Part shown: positions 8,896 through 17,985 of the stretch, piece after piece
How positions within the stretch are numbered: the stretch's first letter is position 1
How the letters are laid out: every line of letters begins with the position of its first letter
NCBI GenBank assembly: GCA_947452635.1
Contig: CANGEE010000009.1
Coordinates: 1 to 32,687 of the forward strand
Length of the DNA: 32,687 nt
Origin: Comamonadaceae bacterium
GTDB lineage: Bacteria; Pseudomonadota; Gammaproteobacteria; Burkholderiales; Burkholderiaceae_C
Direction: 5' to 3'
Program-made: the position numbers and the translations under genes
The notes under the pieces: generated by a model
Database searches by the model: none
The model's input: the letters and a program-made list of their open reading frames with translations, nothing else
What the model was told of the DNA's origin: nothing

Positions 8896-8912
8896 CCCCC
8901 TGTTCCAGGGGG
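8896..8912 (-). terminator. Probable terminator after mucD
   Basis: On the minus strand CCCCCTG and CAGGGGG pair around a GAA loop, 41-57 bases beyond the mucD stop, with A residues before and GCTTT after the stem. The U-tract is short, so efficiency is uncertain, but position and shape fit the end of the mucD transcript. Confidence 0.55.
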
Positions 8913-8952
8913 TTTTCAGGTCATTACGGTCCTCTTGCCAGTGCGCAAGCCA

Positions 8953-10464
8953 TCAACGGCCTGGTCGGACCAGCGCAAATTGAACCACCTCGCCTCGGCG
9001 AAACAAGACATTGAAAGGTTTGTTTTTGTCCAGCTTGGCCATGGCGGCTTCAAAGTCACGCAACTGCGTGATCTCGGTGTTGGCGATTTGCAAAATCACA
9101 TCGCCTTCGCGCAAGCCGGCGCGGGCCGAGGCATCCGCCACGGACTCCACACGCACACCGCCACGTTTGAGCTCTTTCTTTTGGACCTCATTCAAATCGG
9201 CCACCACCAAACCCATCGATTGCGCCGTGCCTGCGGGTTTTGTTTCTTCGGTAGGGGCCGCAGCCTTGCTGGTTTTCACCGGCTCCAACTCGGCCACCGT
9301 GATCGCCATGTCCTTGTTGGCGCCGCGCCTGAACACGGTCAAATTGCTTCGCGTGCCCGGCTTGGTACTGCCCACAATGCGGGGCAGATCGGCGGCCTTG
9401 TCAATCGATTTGCCATCAAAGCGAATGATGATGTCCCCCGGCTCCAAGCCGGCTTTGTCCGCGGGTGACCCGTTTTCAATGCTGCGCACCAAAGCGCCGT
9501 GAGAAGCGCCCAGCCCCAAAGACTCGGCCACCTCTTTGGTCACTTCACCGATTTGCACGCCAATGCGTCCACGGGTCACGCGACCGTTTTGCCGCAACTG
9601 CTCGCTGACCCGAATGGCCTCGTCCATCGGAATGGCAAATGAAATGCCCATATAGCCACCTGAGCGTGAGTAGATCTGGCTGTTGATGCCCACCACTTCA
9701 CCGCGCATATTGATCAAAGGGCCGCCGGAATTGCCGGGGTTGATCGCCACATCGGTCTGAATAAAAGGCAGGTACTCACCGGTATCGCGCTGTTTGGCGC
9801 TGACGATGCCGGCGGTCACCGAGTTTTCCAAACCAAAGGGGGAGCCGATGGCCATGACCCACTCGCCCACCTTCAGCCGCGAGACGTCACCGACTTTCAC
9901 GGCTGGCAGTCCCGTGGCGGCAATTTTCACCACCGCCACGTCGGTGCGTTTGTCGGCGCCAATCAGTTTGGCCTTGAATTCGCGCTTGTCGGTCAAGGTC
10001 ACGATCACTTCATCCGCGCCCTCCACGACATGGGCATTGGTCATGATGTAACCATCCGCCGATAACACGAAACCCGACCCCATGCCGCGGGGTTGGGCCG
10101 GCTCATCAGAGGGTTGGGCACGTCCGCGCGGCGCTTGTCGTGGTGCGTTGGGGGCATTGGGCATGGGCACGCCGAAAAAGCGGCGAAACAGTTCTTGCAT
10201 TTCCTCGTCAGAGCCCGGCCCCGCTGGGCCATTGGCTTTGGCTTTTTCCAGTGTGCGGATATTCACGACCGAAGGCCCGACTTGCTCCACCAGTTCGGTG
10301 AAGTCAGGCAGGCCTTTGACCACGCTCTGCGCTTGACTGGCCGTCGGCAAAGCAGCACCCGCCAATGTGCCCACAGCCACAGCCACACCCAGGGGCAGGG
10401 CCGTCGCAACACGGATGAATCCAGCAAGCAGCCAGAGCGCTATTTTTTTCACAACCCCAGTCAT
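8953..10464 (-). CDS. mucD: Periplasmic DegP/MucD-type serine protease with two PDZ domains
   Basis: This HtrA-family protease degrades or refolds damaged envelope proteins in the periplasm. The 503-aa protein has a signal sequence ending near ASQAQ (about residue 46). The trypsin-like domain carries His in TNAHVVEG (about 144), Asp in KRTDVAVV (about 175) and Ser in NPGNSGGPL (about 245). Two PDZ domains follow, near 290-375 and 410-500. The ATG at 10464 is preceded by GGAGG at good spacing, so I reject the longer ORF start. In related genomes the gene follows rpoE-rseA-rseB; here those are absent and a small membrane-protein gene lies directly upstream. Confidence 0.95.
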   Translation of the reverse strand: MTGVVKKIALWLLAGFIRVATALPLGVAVAVGTLAGAALPTASQAQSVVKGLPDFTELVEQVGPSVVNIRTLEKAKANGPAGPGSDEEMQELFRRFFGVPMPNAPNAPRQAPRGRAQPSDEPAQPRGMGSGFVLSADGYIMTNAHVVEGADEVIVTLTDKREFKAKLIGADKRTDVAVVKIAATGLPAVKVGDVSRLKVGEWVMAIGSPFGLENSVTAGIVSAKQRDTGEYLPFIQTDVAINPGNSGGPLINMRGEVVGINSQIYSRSGGYMGISFAIPMDEAIRVSEQLRQNGRVTRGRIGVQIGEVTKEVAESLGLGASHGALVRSIENGSPADKAGLEPGDIIIRFDGKSIDKAADLPRIVGSTKPGTRSNLTVFRRGANKDMAITVAELEPVKTSKAAAPTEETKPAGTAQSMGLVVADLNEVQKKELKRGGVRVESVADASARAGLREGDVILQIANTEITQLRDFEAAMAKLDKNKPFNVLFRRGEVVQFALVRPGR

Positions 10465-10536
10465 TCCATCGCCTCCAATACGCAAAATATGCATGCCCTC
10501 AACTGAGGTCAACCCGACCTCTTTCAAGTGGCATCA

Positions 10537-10989
10537 TCACAGGTACAGGCGCGAATATACAGCGCAACGCAAGCCATGCCACTGGCGCGGTGCAAAGCCT
10601 TGGTAAAGCCAAACCCTTTTTGAGAACGGGGAGGAGTCCGCTGCGGCATCACCGTTCAACTGCAGCAGCATCACCTGCTGCAAATCAAGATGGACCGACA
10701 CAGCGAACAAGGCCGTGGCTTGATGCCCCTGCGCGTCCTGCCACCATTGCCAGCCTTGACCATCCCAGACCAACCACGCAAAGCCTGAGGCCTGCTTTCG
10801 GGTTCGCATCCACAAAGCGGCCCCAAGGCACAACAGCGCCAGTGCCAGGACGGCCAATGCCGGCCGGATGAGATGTAAGAAGGCAAGCGTGCACGTCCCT
10901 AAAGCAGCAGCGCCCGCCAAAAAGGCACCGCTCCAAAGCGCCCATGAAAAACGCCCCACTGGATATTGAACCCAAGGGGCGTTGTGCAT
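10537..10989 (-). CDS. YgfX/CptA-like small membrane protein
   Basis: This 150-aa protein has two membrane helices near residues 14-38 and 40-61, then a soluble part with HLDLQQVMLLQL, a Trp-rich middle, and WHGLRCAVYSRLY at the end. Two N-terminal helices followed by a small domain ending in a conserved WxxLRRAVYS-like motif match the YgfX-like proteins found between fabF and rpoE in Burkholderiales, as I remember the family. Function here is unknown; E. coli YgfX has been linked to cell division and the SdhE locus. It starts 15 bp after fabF and ends 72 bp before mucD. Confidence 0.7.
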   Translation of the reverse strand: MHNAPWVQYPVGRFSWALWSGAFLAGAAALGTCTLAFLHLIRPALAVLALALLCLGAALWMRTRKQASGFAWLVWDGQGWQWWQDAQGHQATALFAVSVHLDLQQVMLLQLNGDAAADSSPFSKRVWLYQGFAPRQWHGLRCAVYSRLYL

Positions 10990-11004
10990 GCATCGACTCG
11001 GCCG

Positions 11005-12249
11005 TTAAATGCGTTTAAAGACCAGACTGCCGTTGGTCCCACCAAAACCAAAATTGTTTTTCAGGGCCACATTGATTTTGACGTCGCGCGCGGTGTTGGC
11101 ACAGTAGTCCAAATCGCACTCGGGGTCTTGGTTGTCCAGGTTGATGGTCGGCGGCACCTTCTGGTGGTACAGCGACAACACGGTGAAAACACTCTCGACA
11201 CCCCCCGCACCACCGAGCAAATGCCCGGTCATGGATTTGGTCGAACTGACCAGCATGCGGTGCGCGTGGTCACCCAGCGCGGCTTTGATGGCGCTGGTTT
11301 CGTTCACATCGCCCAACGGGGTTGATGTGCCATGAGCGTTGAGGTATTGAATCTCATCAGGGTTGACGCCAGCGTTGCGCATGGCAGAAACCATGGCGCG
11401 GCGCGGGCCGTCCATGTTGGGCGCCGTCATGTGGCCGGCATCTGCGCTCATGCCATAGCCGCTGAGCTCGGCGTAAATTTTGGCACCACGGGCTTTGGCG
11501 TGTTCATACTCCTCGAGCACCATCACGCCAGCGCCTTCGCCCAAGACAAACCCATCACGGTCTTTGTCCCAAGGGCGAGAAGCAGCTGCAGGGTCGTCAT
11601 TGCGTGTCGACATGGCGCGCATGGCGGCAAAGCCACCCACACCCAAAGGCGACACACAGGCCTCCGAGCCTCCGGCCACGATCACATCCGCATCGCCGTA
11701 TTCGATCATGCGACCGGCTTCGCCAATGCTGTGCAAGCCGGTGGTGCACGCAGAGACCACGGCCAGATTCGGGCCCTTGAATCCGAATTTCATCGACACA
11801 TGACCAGAAATCATATTGATGATGGACGCGGGCACAAAAAAGGGGGAAATGCGGCGCGGGCCACGGTTGGTGTATTCCGTGTGCATGCCTTCGATCATCG
11901 GCAAACCACCGATGCCCGAGCCGATCACGCAGCCAATGCGCGTGGCCAGTTCATCGTCCAGTGCCTCGCCCGTGGGCAAGCCTGAATCTTCAACGGCCTG
12001 CATGGCCGCAGCCACGCCGTAATGAATGAAGTGGTCCATGGTGCGCGCATCTTTGGCATTGATGTACGCATCCAGGTTCAAACCCTTGACCTCACCGGCG
12101 ATTTTGCAGGCAAAGGCAGAGGCATCAAATTTGGTGATCAGGCCAATGCCTGACTGACCGGCCAACAGGTTGGACCACGACTCAGCCACCGTGTTGCCCA
12201 CGGGGCTGATGCATCCCAAACCCGTGACAACAACGCGGCGACGGGTCAT
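11005..12249 (-). CDS. fabF: 3-oxoacyl-[ACP] synthase II FabF
   Basis: FabF elongates acyl-ACP by decarboxylative condensation with malonyl-ACP. In bacteria it is also the enzyme that adjusts unsaturated chain length with temperature. The 414-aa protein starts [16 protein letters not shown] and has the catalytic cysteine in [13 protein letters not shown] near residue 166. The two active-site histidines sit in [11 protein letters not shown] (about 306) and [13 protein letters not shown] (about 340). Length is typical. It begins 6 bp after acpP, so the two share a transcript. It closes the fabH-D-G-acpP-fabF series. Confidence 0.97.
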   Translation of the reverse strand: MTRRRVVVTGLGCISPVGNTVAESWSNLLAGQSGIGLITKFDASAFACKIAGEVKGLNLDAYINAKDARTMDHFIHYGVAAAMQAVEDSGLPTGEALDDELATRIGCVIGSGIGGLPMIEGMHTEYTNRGPRRISPFFVPASIINMISGHVSMKFGFKGPNLAVVSACTTGLHSIGEAGRMIEYGDADVIVAGGSEACVSPLGVGGFAAMRAMSTRNDDPAAASRPWDKDRDGFVLGEGAGVMVLEEYEHAKARGAKIYAELSGYGMSADAGHMTAPNMDGPRRAMVSAMRNAGVNPDEIQYLNAHGTSTPLGDVNETSAIKAALGDHAHRMLVSSTKSMTGHLLGGAGGVESVFTVLSLYHQKVPPTINLDNQDPECDLDYCANTARDVKINVALKNNFGFGGTNGSLVFKRI

Positions 12250-12255
12250 CTCAGA

Positions 12256-12567
<312 letters not shown>

Positions 12568-12585
12568 TTACTTTAAATAGTCGAC

Positions 12586-13335
12586 TCAGGCCATGAACAT
12601 GCCGCCGTTGACATGCAATTCTTGCCCTGTCACGTAGGCGGCCATCGGGCTGGCCAAATAGCTGACGGCATGGGCGATGTCTGACGGTTGGCCCAAATGC
12701 CCTAAGGGAATCTGTGTCAGCAGGGCTTGGTGCTGCGCTGGTGGCAATGCGGCCGTCATGTCGGTTTCGATGAAACCGGGGGCGACACAGTTGACCGTGA
12801 TGTTGCGGCTGCCCAGTTCACGCGCCAAAGCGCGGGTCATTCCGGCCACGCCGGCCTTGGCAGCGGCGTAATTGGCTTGCCCAGGATTACCCGAGGCGCC
12901 CACCACGCTGGTGATGCTGATGATGCGGCCATAGCGCTGCTTCATCATCGGGCGCATCACCGTGCGGCTCATGCGAAACACCGCTTTGAGGTTGGTGTCC
13001 ATGACGGCATCCCAGTCGTCGTCTTTCATGCGCATGGCCAAGGTGTCGCGGGTGATGCCCGCGTTGTTCACCAAAACATGCACAGCGCCATGTTCTTTGA
13101 CGATGCTGTCCACCAGCGCTTCGGCCGCAGCGCCATCGTTGACGTTCAAATTGGCACCCCGGCAACCCGGGTGCGCAGACAGGGCGGCGCTGATGCGCTG
13201 AGCGCCCTCGTCCGTGGTCGCCGTGCCAATGACTTTCAAGCCCTGCTGGGCCAGTTGCAACGCAATGGCCGCGCCAATGCCGCGTGAAGCGCCTGTGACC
13301 AAGGCCACTTGGCCGGCCAATTGAATGTCGCTCAT
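12586..13335 (-). CDS. fabG: 3-oxoacyl-[ACP] reductase FabG
   Basis: FabG is the NADPH-dependent short-chain dehydrogenase that reduces 3-oxoacyl-ACP in each elongation cycle. The 249-aa protein has the Rossmann motif TGASRGIG near residues 15-22, NNAGITRD, the catalytic Ser in SITSVVGASG near 141, and Tyr/Lys in ANYAAAKAG near 154-158. Length is normal. An AAAGGA ribosome site precedes the ATG, and the start overlaps the fabD stop as ATGA. Confidence 0.97.
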   Translation of the reverse strand: MSDIQLAGQVALVTGASRGIGAAIALQLAQQGLKVIGTATTDEGAQRISAALSAHPGCRGANLNVNDGAAAEALVDSIVKEHGAVHVLVNNAGITRDTLAMRMKDDDWDAVMDTNLKAVFRMSRTVMRPMMKQRYGRIISITSVVGASGNPGQANYAAAKAGVAGMTRALARELGSRNITVNCVAPGFIETDMTAALPPAQHQALLTQIPLGHLGQPSDIAHAVSYLASPMAAYVTGQELHVNGGMFMA

Positions 13336-14282
13336 GCCAGGAGTCCTTTCACTTCATTCATGGAGACGGGATCGAACAGGGCCACCCCCGTCATCTCGCT
13401 GTCGATTCTTTTGATCATGCCCGCCAGCACCTTGCCGGGACCGCATTCAACCACGGTCGTGATGCCCCGGGCCTTGATGGCCTGCACACATTCCACCCAA
13501 CGCACCGGGCCAAAGGCTTGACGGAACAAGGCGTCGCGGATGCGCTGGGCATCGGTTTCGACGCTGACGTCAATGTTGTTGAGCACCGGGATGTGCGGGG
13601 CCGCAAAAACCGTGTCGGCCAATTTCAAGGCCAGTTTGTCAGCAGCAGGTTTCATCAAACTCGAGTGGAACGGAGCCGAAACAGGCAGCAACAAGGCACG
13701 CTTGGCGCCGTTGGCCTTAAGGACTTCACACGCTTTGTCAACAGCCGCTTTGCTGCCGGCAATCACCGTTTGCATGGCGTCATTGAAGTTCACCGCTTCA
13801 ACCACTTCGGGGCTGCCCGCGGGGAACGCCGCTTGCGCCTCCAGGCAACCCGCAATGACCTGCGCTGCGGGCATGCCCAAAATGGCGGCCATCGCCCCCA
13901 CGCCCACCGGCACGGCTTCTTGCATCGCCGCCGCCCGAAAGCGCACCAGGGGCGCAGCTTGGCTCAAAGTCAAAACCCCGGCCGCCACCAAAGCCGAGTA
14001 TTCGCCCAAAGAGTGACCCGCGACGATCGCCGGTGCTGCGCCGCCTTCGGCCAGCCAAGCGCGGTAAGCGGCCACAGCCGCCACCAGCATCACGGGTTGG
14101 GTGTTGGTGGTCAGGGCCAAGGCCTCTTGAGGTCCTGCATGAATCAGTTGTGCCACGTCTTCGCCCAGCGCATCCGAGGCTTCGATCAGGGCTTCGCGGA
14201 CCGCGGGATGATCACCCCAGGCATCGAGCATGCCCACCGATTGAGAGCCTTGTCCGGGAAAAACAAACGCAAATGTCTTCAT
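13332..14282 (-). CDS. fabD: Malonyl-CoA-ACP transacylase FabD
   Basis: FabD moves the malonyl group from CoA to ACP, supplying the extender unit for FabH and FabF. The 316-aa protein starts MKTFAFVFPGQGSQSVGM, has the nucleophile Ser in GHSLGEYSALVAAG near residue 92 and the partner His in PVSAPFHSSLM near 206. The ORF track extends 105 residues further upstream through fabH coding sequence; I use the ATG at 14282 because it begins the conserved N-terminus. It overlaps fabG by 4 bp and follows fabH after 77 bp. Confidence 0.97.
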   Translation of the reverse strand: MKTFAFVFPGQGSQSVGMLDAWGDHPAVREALIEASDALGEDVAQLIHAGPQEALALTTNTQPVMLVAAVAAYRAWLAEGGAAPAIVAGHSLGEYSALVAAGVLTLSQAAPLVRFRAAAMQEAVPVGVGAMAAILGMPAAQVIAGCLEAQAAFPAGSPEVVEAVNFNDAMQTVIAGSKAAVDKACEVLKANGAKRALLLPVSAPFHSSLMKPAADKLALKLADTVFAAPHIPVLNNIDVSVETDAQRIRDALFRQAFGPVRWVECVQAIKARGITTVVECGPGKVLAGMIKRIDSEMTGVALFDPVSMNEVKGLLA

Positions 14283-14359
14283 GGTGTTGTTCTTAAAAGT
14301 GAAACTGTGCAGGGCCAGACCGATGTCACACACCCCACGCCAGATGCAACGCAGCCTGC

Positions 14360-15337
14360 TCAGAGTTTGAGCAGCACCGAGCCCCAGGTGAAACCGCCCC
14401 CCACGCCTTCGAGCATGAGGGTCTGACCTTTGTGAATGGTGCCATTGCGCACCGCGTGGTCGAGCGCCAAAGGAATCGATGCGGCTGAGGTGTTGCCATG
14501 CTGGTCCACGGTCACGATCACTTTGTCCATCGACATCTTCAATTTGCGTGCGGTGCTTTGCATGATGCGGATATTGGCTTGGTGCGGAATCAGCCAATCA
14601 ATGTCCGCATCGGTCAATTTTGCCTTGGCCAAGCTGGCGCGAGCGGTGTCTTCCAGCACACCTACGGCCAGTTTAAAGACCGCTTGGCCGTCCATTTTCA
14701 AGACCGGATCACCCAGCACAGCGCCGCCCGAGACATGGCCCGGCACACACAAAATGCCCGCATGTTTGCCATCGGCATGGATATCGGTGGCCAAAATACC
14801 AGGCACATCGGAAGCTTCTAGCACCACCGCGCCAGCGCCGTCACCAAACAACACGCAGGTGGTGCGGTCTTTGAAATCCAGAATGCGACTGAACACCTCG
14901 GCACCGATCACCAAGGCTTTGTTGGCGGTGCCGTTTTCAATCAAGGAATGCGCCACCGTCAGGGCGTAAATAAATCCGGTGCACACCGCTTGCACATCAA
15001 ACACCGGGCAACCGACAATGCCCAGCTTGTGTTGGATCAGCGCCGCTGTGGACGGGAAAACCATATCGGGCGTGGACGTGGCCACGATGATCAGGTCAAT
15101 TTCTTCAGGCTTCACCCCCGCCGCTTGCATGGCTTTTTGCGCGGCTTGCGCGCCCATGTCGCTGCTGTACACACCGACATCGGCAAAGTGGCGGGCACGG
15201 ATACCCGTGCGCTCGACGATCCACTCGTCAGAGGATTCAACGCCTTGGGTCGCCAACTCGGCCACCAAATCGGCATTGGTCAGGCGGCGCGGCGGCAGAA
15301 AACTGCCGGTGCCAGTGATACGTGAAAAGCGACTCAT
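14360..15337 (-). CDS. fabH: 3-oxoacyl-[ACP] synthase III FabH
   Basis: FabH starts fatty acid synthesis by condensing acetyl-CoA with malonyl-ACP. The 325-aa protein has the catalytic triad: Cys in [12 protein letters not shown] near residue 119, His in PHQANIRI near 250, and Asn in [11 protein letters not shown] near 280. The C-terminus [13 protein letters not shown] is typical. It begins 8 bp after plsX and belongs to the plsX-fabHDG-acpP-fabF operon. Confidence 0.97.
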   Translation of the reverse strand: MSRFSRITGTGSFLPPRRLTNADLVAELATQGVESSDEWIVERTGIRARHFADVGVYSSDMGAQAAQKAMQAAGVKPEEIDLIIVATSTPDMVFPSTAALIQHKLGIVGCPVFDVQAVCTGFIYALTVAHSLIENGTANKALVIGAEVFSRILDFKDRTTCVLFGDGAGAVVLEASDVPGILATDIHADGKHAGILCVPGHVSGGAVLGDPVLKMDGQAVFKLAVGVLEDTARASLAKAKLTDADIDWLIPHQANIRIMQSTARKLKMSMDKVIVTVDQHGNTSAASIPLALDHAVRNGTIHKGQTLMLEGVGGGFTWGSVLLKL

Positions 15338-15345
15338 TCAGCAAC

Positions 15346-16425
15346 TCATTCGGGTAGGACCGCAGCACCCAGCTTGTCGACCTGCAAGCCCGCCAACAAG
15401 GGGGCTGCATGGGCAATCCGGGCCTGCACGCGATCTAGCAATTGATGACTGGCTGCATCATACGCCCGGTTCAGTGCCGTTTCGAATGCCAATTCGTCCG
15501 CAGAACCGTGACTTTTAAAGACCAGACCCCGCAGTCCCAGCAAAGCCGCACCGTTGTAACGACGGTGGTCAACACGCGATTTAAATGCAGATAGAACTGG
15601 ATAAGCCAAAAAAGCAGCTATTTTCGTGAAAATGCTGCGAGAAAATTCCGTGGTCAGAAAGCCGCCGATCATAGTGGCCAAGCCTTCGCTGGCCTTGAGC
15701 GCGACATTGCCGACAAACCCATCGCAGACCACAATGTCCACGGTACCCTTGAAAATATCGTTACCTTCCACATTGCCGTAGAAGTTCAAGTCGCCAGACA
15801 AACCAGCAGATCGCAACAATTCACCCGCTTTTTTGATGTTTTCGTTGCCTTTAATCACTTCTTCGCCGACGTTCAGCAAACCCACGCTCGGGTTTTCGTT
15901 GCCCTGCAAGACCGACACCAGGGCCGAGCCCATGACCGCAAACTGCAGCAAATGTTCAGGTGAGCAATCTACATTGGCCCCCAAATCGAGCATGGTGGTA
16001 CCGCCGCCTTTGAAGTTGGGCATTTGTCCGGCAATCGCGGGGCGGTCAATCCCCTCCATGGTTTTGAGCACATAACGGGCAATGGCCATCAAAGCCCCGG
16101 TATTGCCGGCCGATACCGCCGCTTGGGCGGTACCCAGCTTGACTTGCTCGATCGCCACCCGCATAGAAGAGTCTTTTTTCCGACGCAGCGCAATCTCGAT
16201 CGGATCGTCCATGCCAATCACTTCACTGGCGGCAATCACCTGACCCCGAGGGTCTTGCCAAACAGACAAGGCCTCAGGCAAGCCCACCAACAACAGGCGT
16301 GCCTGGGGATGCTTTTTCAAAAAACGCCGACAAGCCACCAAAGTGACGCGGGGGCCGCGGTCGCCACCCATGCAATCGACAGCCAAGGTGATCACATCAG
16401 GGTTGGACATAGGAGATTGGAGCAT
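15346..16425 (-). CDS. plsX: Phosphate acyltransferase PlsX
   Basis: PlsX converts acyl-ACP to acyl-phosphate, the acyl donor for PlsY in phospholipid synthesis, and so links the fab enzymes around it to membrane growth. The protein is 359 aa, or 354 aa if translation starts at the second ATG (16410). Conserved parts include [23 protein letters not shown], and [12 protein letters not shown]. The first ATG lies just 9 bases past a terminator-like hairpin and neither start has a clear Shine-Dalgarno, so the start is uncertain. It ends 8 bp before fabH. Confidence 0.95.
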   Translation of the reverse strand: MLQSPMSNPDVITLAVDCMGGDRGPRVTLVACRRFLKKHPQARLLLVGLPEALSVWQDPRGQVIAASEVIGMDDPIEIALRRKKDSSMRVAIEQVKLGTAQAAVSAGNTGALMAIARYVLKTMEGIDRPAIAGQMPNFKGGGTTMLDLGANVDCSPEHLLQFAVMGSALVSVLQGNENPSVGLLNVGEEVIKGNENIKKAGELLRSAGLSGDLNFYGNVEGNDIFKGTVDIVVCDGFVGNVALKASEGLATMIGGFLTTEFSRSIFTKIAAFLAYPVLSAFKSRVDHRRYNGAALLGLRGLVFKSHGSADELAFETALNRAYDAASHQLLDRVQARIAHAAPLLAGLQVDKLGAAVLPE

Positions 16426-16434
16426 CCAAAATAA

Positions 16435-16468
16435 AGGCCCGAGCTACAGGGAAAGTAGCGTCGGGCCT
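16435..16468 (-). terminator. Hairpin with U-tract between rpmF and plsX
   Basis: On the minus strand AGGCCCGA-C-GCTAC and GTAGC-TCGGGCCT form a 13-bp stem with one bulged base and a 7-base loop, followed by TTATTTT. This resembles a rho-independent terminator placed between the L32 gene and plsX. It could lower plsX-fab expression relative to rpmF, or act as an RNA processing or stability element. The U-rich run leads directly into the first plsX ATG. Confidence 0.7.
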
Positions 16469-16470
16469 CA

Positions 16471-16493
16471 GAAGCCTGTGATGATCAGGCTTC
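16471..16493 (-). other. Hairpin spanning the rpmF stop codon
   Basis: GAAGCCTG and CAGGCTTC form a perfect 8-bp stem with a 7-base loop. The loop and stem include the rpmF stop codon. It lies immediately upstream (leftward sense) of the terminator-like hairpin, giving two stacked hairpins. It may stabilise the rpmF mRNA end. Confidence 0.6.
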
Positions 16494-16667
16494 AGATTTG
16501 TTTTTCAACACTTGGCGCCCACGGTAAAAACCGTTGGGGCTGATGTGGTGACGCAAATGGGTTTCACCTGTGGTGGGCTCCACAGCGATACCAGGCACGT
16601 TCAGTGCGTTGTGCGAACGGTGCATGCCGCGCTTGGAAGGGGACTTTTTGTTTTGCTGAACAGCCAT
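16485..16667 (-). CDS. rpmF: 50S ribosomal protein L32
   Basis: L32 is a small protein of the large ribosomal subunit. The 60-aa, very basic protein starts [19 protein letters not shown], the family N-terminus, with [15 protein letters not shown] near the end. I see no zinc-binding cysteines, as is usual for the proteobacterial form. AAGGAG precedes the ATG at good spacing. It sits between the DUF177 gene and plsX, the conserved yceD-rpmF-plsX order. Confidence 0.97.
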   Translation of the reverse strand: MAVQQNKKSPSKRGMHRSHNALNVPGIAVEPTTGETHLRHHISPNGFYRGRQVLKNKSEA

Positions 16668-16763
16668 GATGGCTCCTTGAATGCGTTGGATGCCGCGCGT
16701 TCGAAGAAGGACGCAGCTTCAGGGTTAGTAGGAAACGCTCAGGCAAACCGAGCGAAGCCATCG

Positions 16764-16769
16764 ATTATA
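16764..16769 (-). promoter_or_regulatory. Possible rpmF promoter -10 element
   Basis: A perfect TATAAT on the minus strand lies in the DUF177-rpmF gap and would start a transcript about 90 bases before rpmF. The -35 region is poor (ATCACA at 19 bp is the nearest). It would let rpmF and the fab genes be transcribed without the DUF177 gene. Confidence 0.45.
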
Positions 16770-16784
16770 GCCCAACTCCACACT

Positions 16785-17345
16785 TTATTGTGATTTAACC
16801 ACCTTCAAACCCGCCAGGGCGGCAAAAGGGTGGGCCGGCTGGGCGGCCTCGTCGGCAAACAGGGGATCGGCCACGGCCATGGGCAGCGGCGTCGGGCAGA
16901 CGTCATGAAAAGGCACCAAAGGCGTGGCCAAAATCACCTCGTCTTCCACCAACTCCAGCAAATTGAACGTCCGGCTGAGCACCAACAAATCCTCTTGCGC
17001 CTCATCGTCCAGCGCCATGGCCGTGGCTTCATCGGCCACAAAGCGAAAACTGCGGTCCACATCGACCGGGGTGAGGACCGGGTTCAAACAGCGTTGGCAG
17101 GTCAAAGGCATTTGCGCGTGCACCTGCAAATGCAACCACACCTGGTCTGGCGCTCCGGTGTGGACCTGCAGTTCGCCTTGGGCATGCCACTTGAGCGCAG
17201 GAGGGCTTAATTCTGGCTGAGAAGCCTCAGACAGTCGCTCCCATTCTTGCAACGGTGCCTGCCCCGACAGTTGCGCGGCATCACGGGCAAAGGCCTTCAC
17301 ATCGAGCTGTTCTGGCGGCCACTGGGTATCGTTTGGAGAGTCCAT
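16785..17345 (-). CDS. yceD: DUF177/YceD family protein, 23S rRNA accumulation protein
   Basis: YceD-type proteins are needed for normal 23S rRNA levels and are nearly always encoded next to rpmF. The 186-aa acidic protein has the family CxxC motif LTCQRCLNPV in its middle and the late motif LLELVEDEVILATPLVPFHD. The ORF track runs 115 residues further upstream, through maf. I take the ATG at 17345; an alternative ATG at 17372, adding nine residues, would overlap the maf start codon on the other strand. It precedes rpmF by 117 bp. Confidence 0.9.
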   Translation of the reverse strand: MDSPNDTQWPPEQLDVKAFARDAAQLSGQAPLQEWERLSEASQPELSPPALKWHAQGELQVHTGAPDQVWLHLQVHAQMPLTCQRCLNPVLTPVDVDRSFRFVADEATAMALDDEAQEDLLVLSRTFNLLELVEDEVILATPLVPFHDVCPTPLPMAVADPLFADEAAQPAHPFAALAGLKVVKSQ

Positions 17346-17370
17346 GGCCGCAGTGTAAGAGAATTGCGGC

Positions 17371-17985
17371 ATGTCACACGCCTGCCTTTCCCAATCTTTG
17401 AACGCTGGACGCCCCTTGGTCTTGGGTTCTACCTCGCGGTATCGGCGCGAATTGCTGTCGCGATTGCGCATTCCCTTTAGCGTGGCCGCGCCCGATGTCG
17501 ACGAAACGCCGCAACCCGGCGAGTCACCCCGGACTTTGGCCTTGCGCTTGGCGCTGGCCAAGGCCCGGGCTGTAGCGGCTTTGCACCCTGATGCGGTGGT
17601 GATTGGCTCCGACCAGGTGGCCGATCTGGACGGCCTGCCCTTGGGTAAACCAGGTGAACACGCCAAAGCCGTGGCGCAGTTGCAGCGCATGCGCGGGCAA
17701 GTGGTGATCTTTCAAACCGCTGTGTCGGTGGTGTGCATGGCCAGCGGCTTTGAAGACACCCAGTTGGCAGCAGTGAAGGTGAAATTTCGCGATCTGAGCG
17801 ATGCCGAAATTGAAGCCTATTTGCGCGCCGAAGAGCCCTACGACTGCGCGGGCAGCGCCAAAAGCGAAGGCTTGGGCATCGCCTTGCTCGAATCCATCGA
17901 CAACGACGACCCCACTGCCCTGGTCGGCCTGCCCTTGATCCGCACCTGCCACATGATCCGCGCCGCTGGCGTGCATATTCTATGA
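17371..17985 (+). CDS. yceF: Maf/YceF-type nucleotide pyrophosphatase (probably m7GTP)
   Basis: Maf proteins hydrolyse non-canonical nucleoside triphosphates; the YceF branch prefers 7-methyl-GTP. The 204-aa protein opens with PLVLGSTSRYRRELLSRL (phosphate-binding loop), then DVDETP, GSDQVADLDGLPLGKPG and the ending LPLIRTCHMIRAAG. The GSDQV form, where the dTTP/UTP branch typically has ADTVV, points to YceF. It is divergent from the DUF177 gene with at most 25 bp between starts, so its promoter must lie inside that gene. It ends in an ATGA overlap with the methyltransferase gene. Confidence 0.9.
   Translation: MSHACLSQSLNAGRPLVLGSTSRYRRELLSRLRIPFSVAAPDVDETPQPGESPRTLALRLALAKARAVAALHPDAVVIGSDQVADLDGLPLGKPGEHAKAVAQLQRMRGQVVIFQTAVSVVCMASGFEDTQLAAVKVKFRDLSDAEIEAYLRAEEPYDCAGSAKSEGLGIALLESIDNDDPTALVGLPLIRTCHMIRAAGVHIL

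Larger units (their letters stand above)
8433..8952. other. 520-bp gap between mucD and lepA with regulatory features
   Basis: No convincing protein gene lies here. Read leftward from mucD it holds a hairpin just after mucD (8896-8912), an AT-rich run (about 8821-8863), a 6-bp inverted repeat (8705-8718), a DnaA-box-like cluster (8624-8691), and a strong intrinsic terminator (8478-8508) shortly before lepA. A TTGATT...TAAAGA pair on the minus strand near 8725-8756 is a weak promoter candidate. The gap could hold the lepA promoter plus an attenuator, or a small RNA. Confidence 0.6.

Noticed and set aside
13332-14597. 421-aa fabD ORF
   Set aside because: The upstream 105 residues lie in the intergenic gap and fabH; the FabD family starts at MKTFAFVFPGQGSQ (14282).
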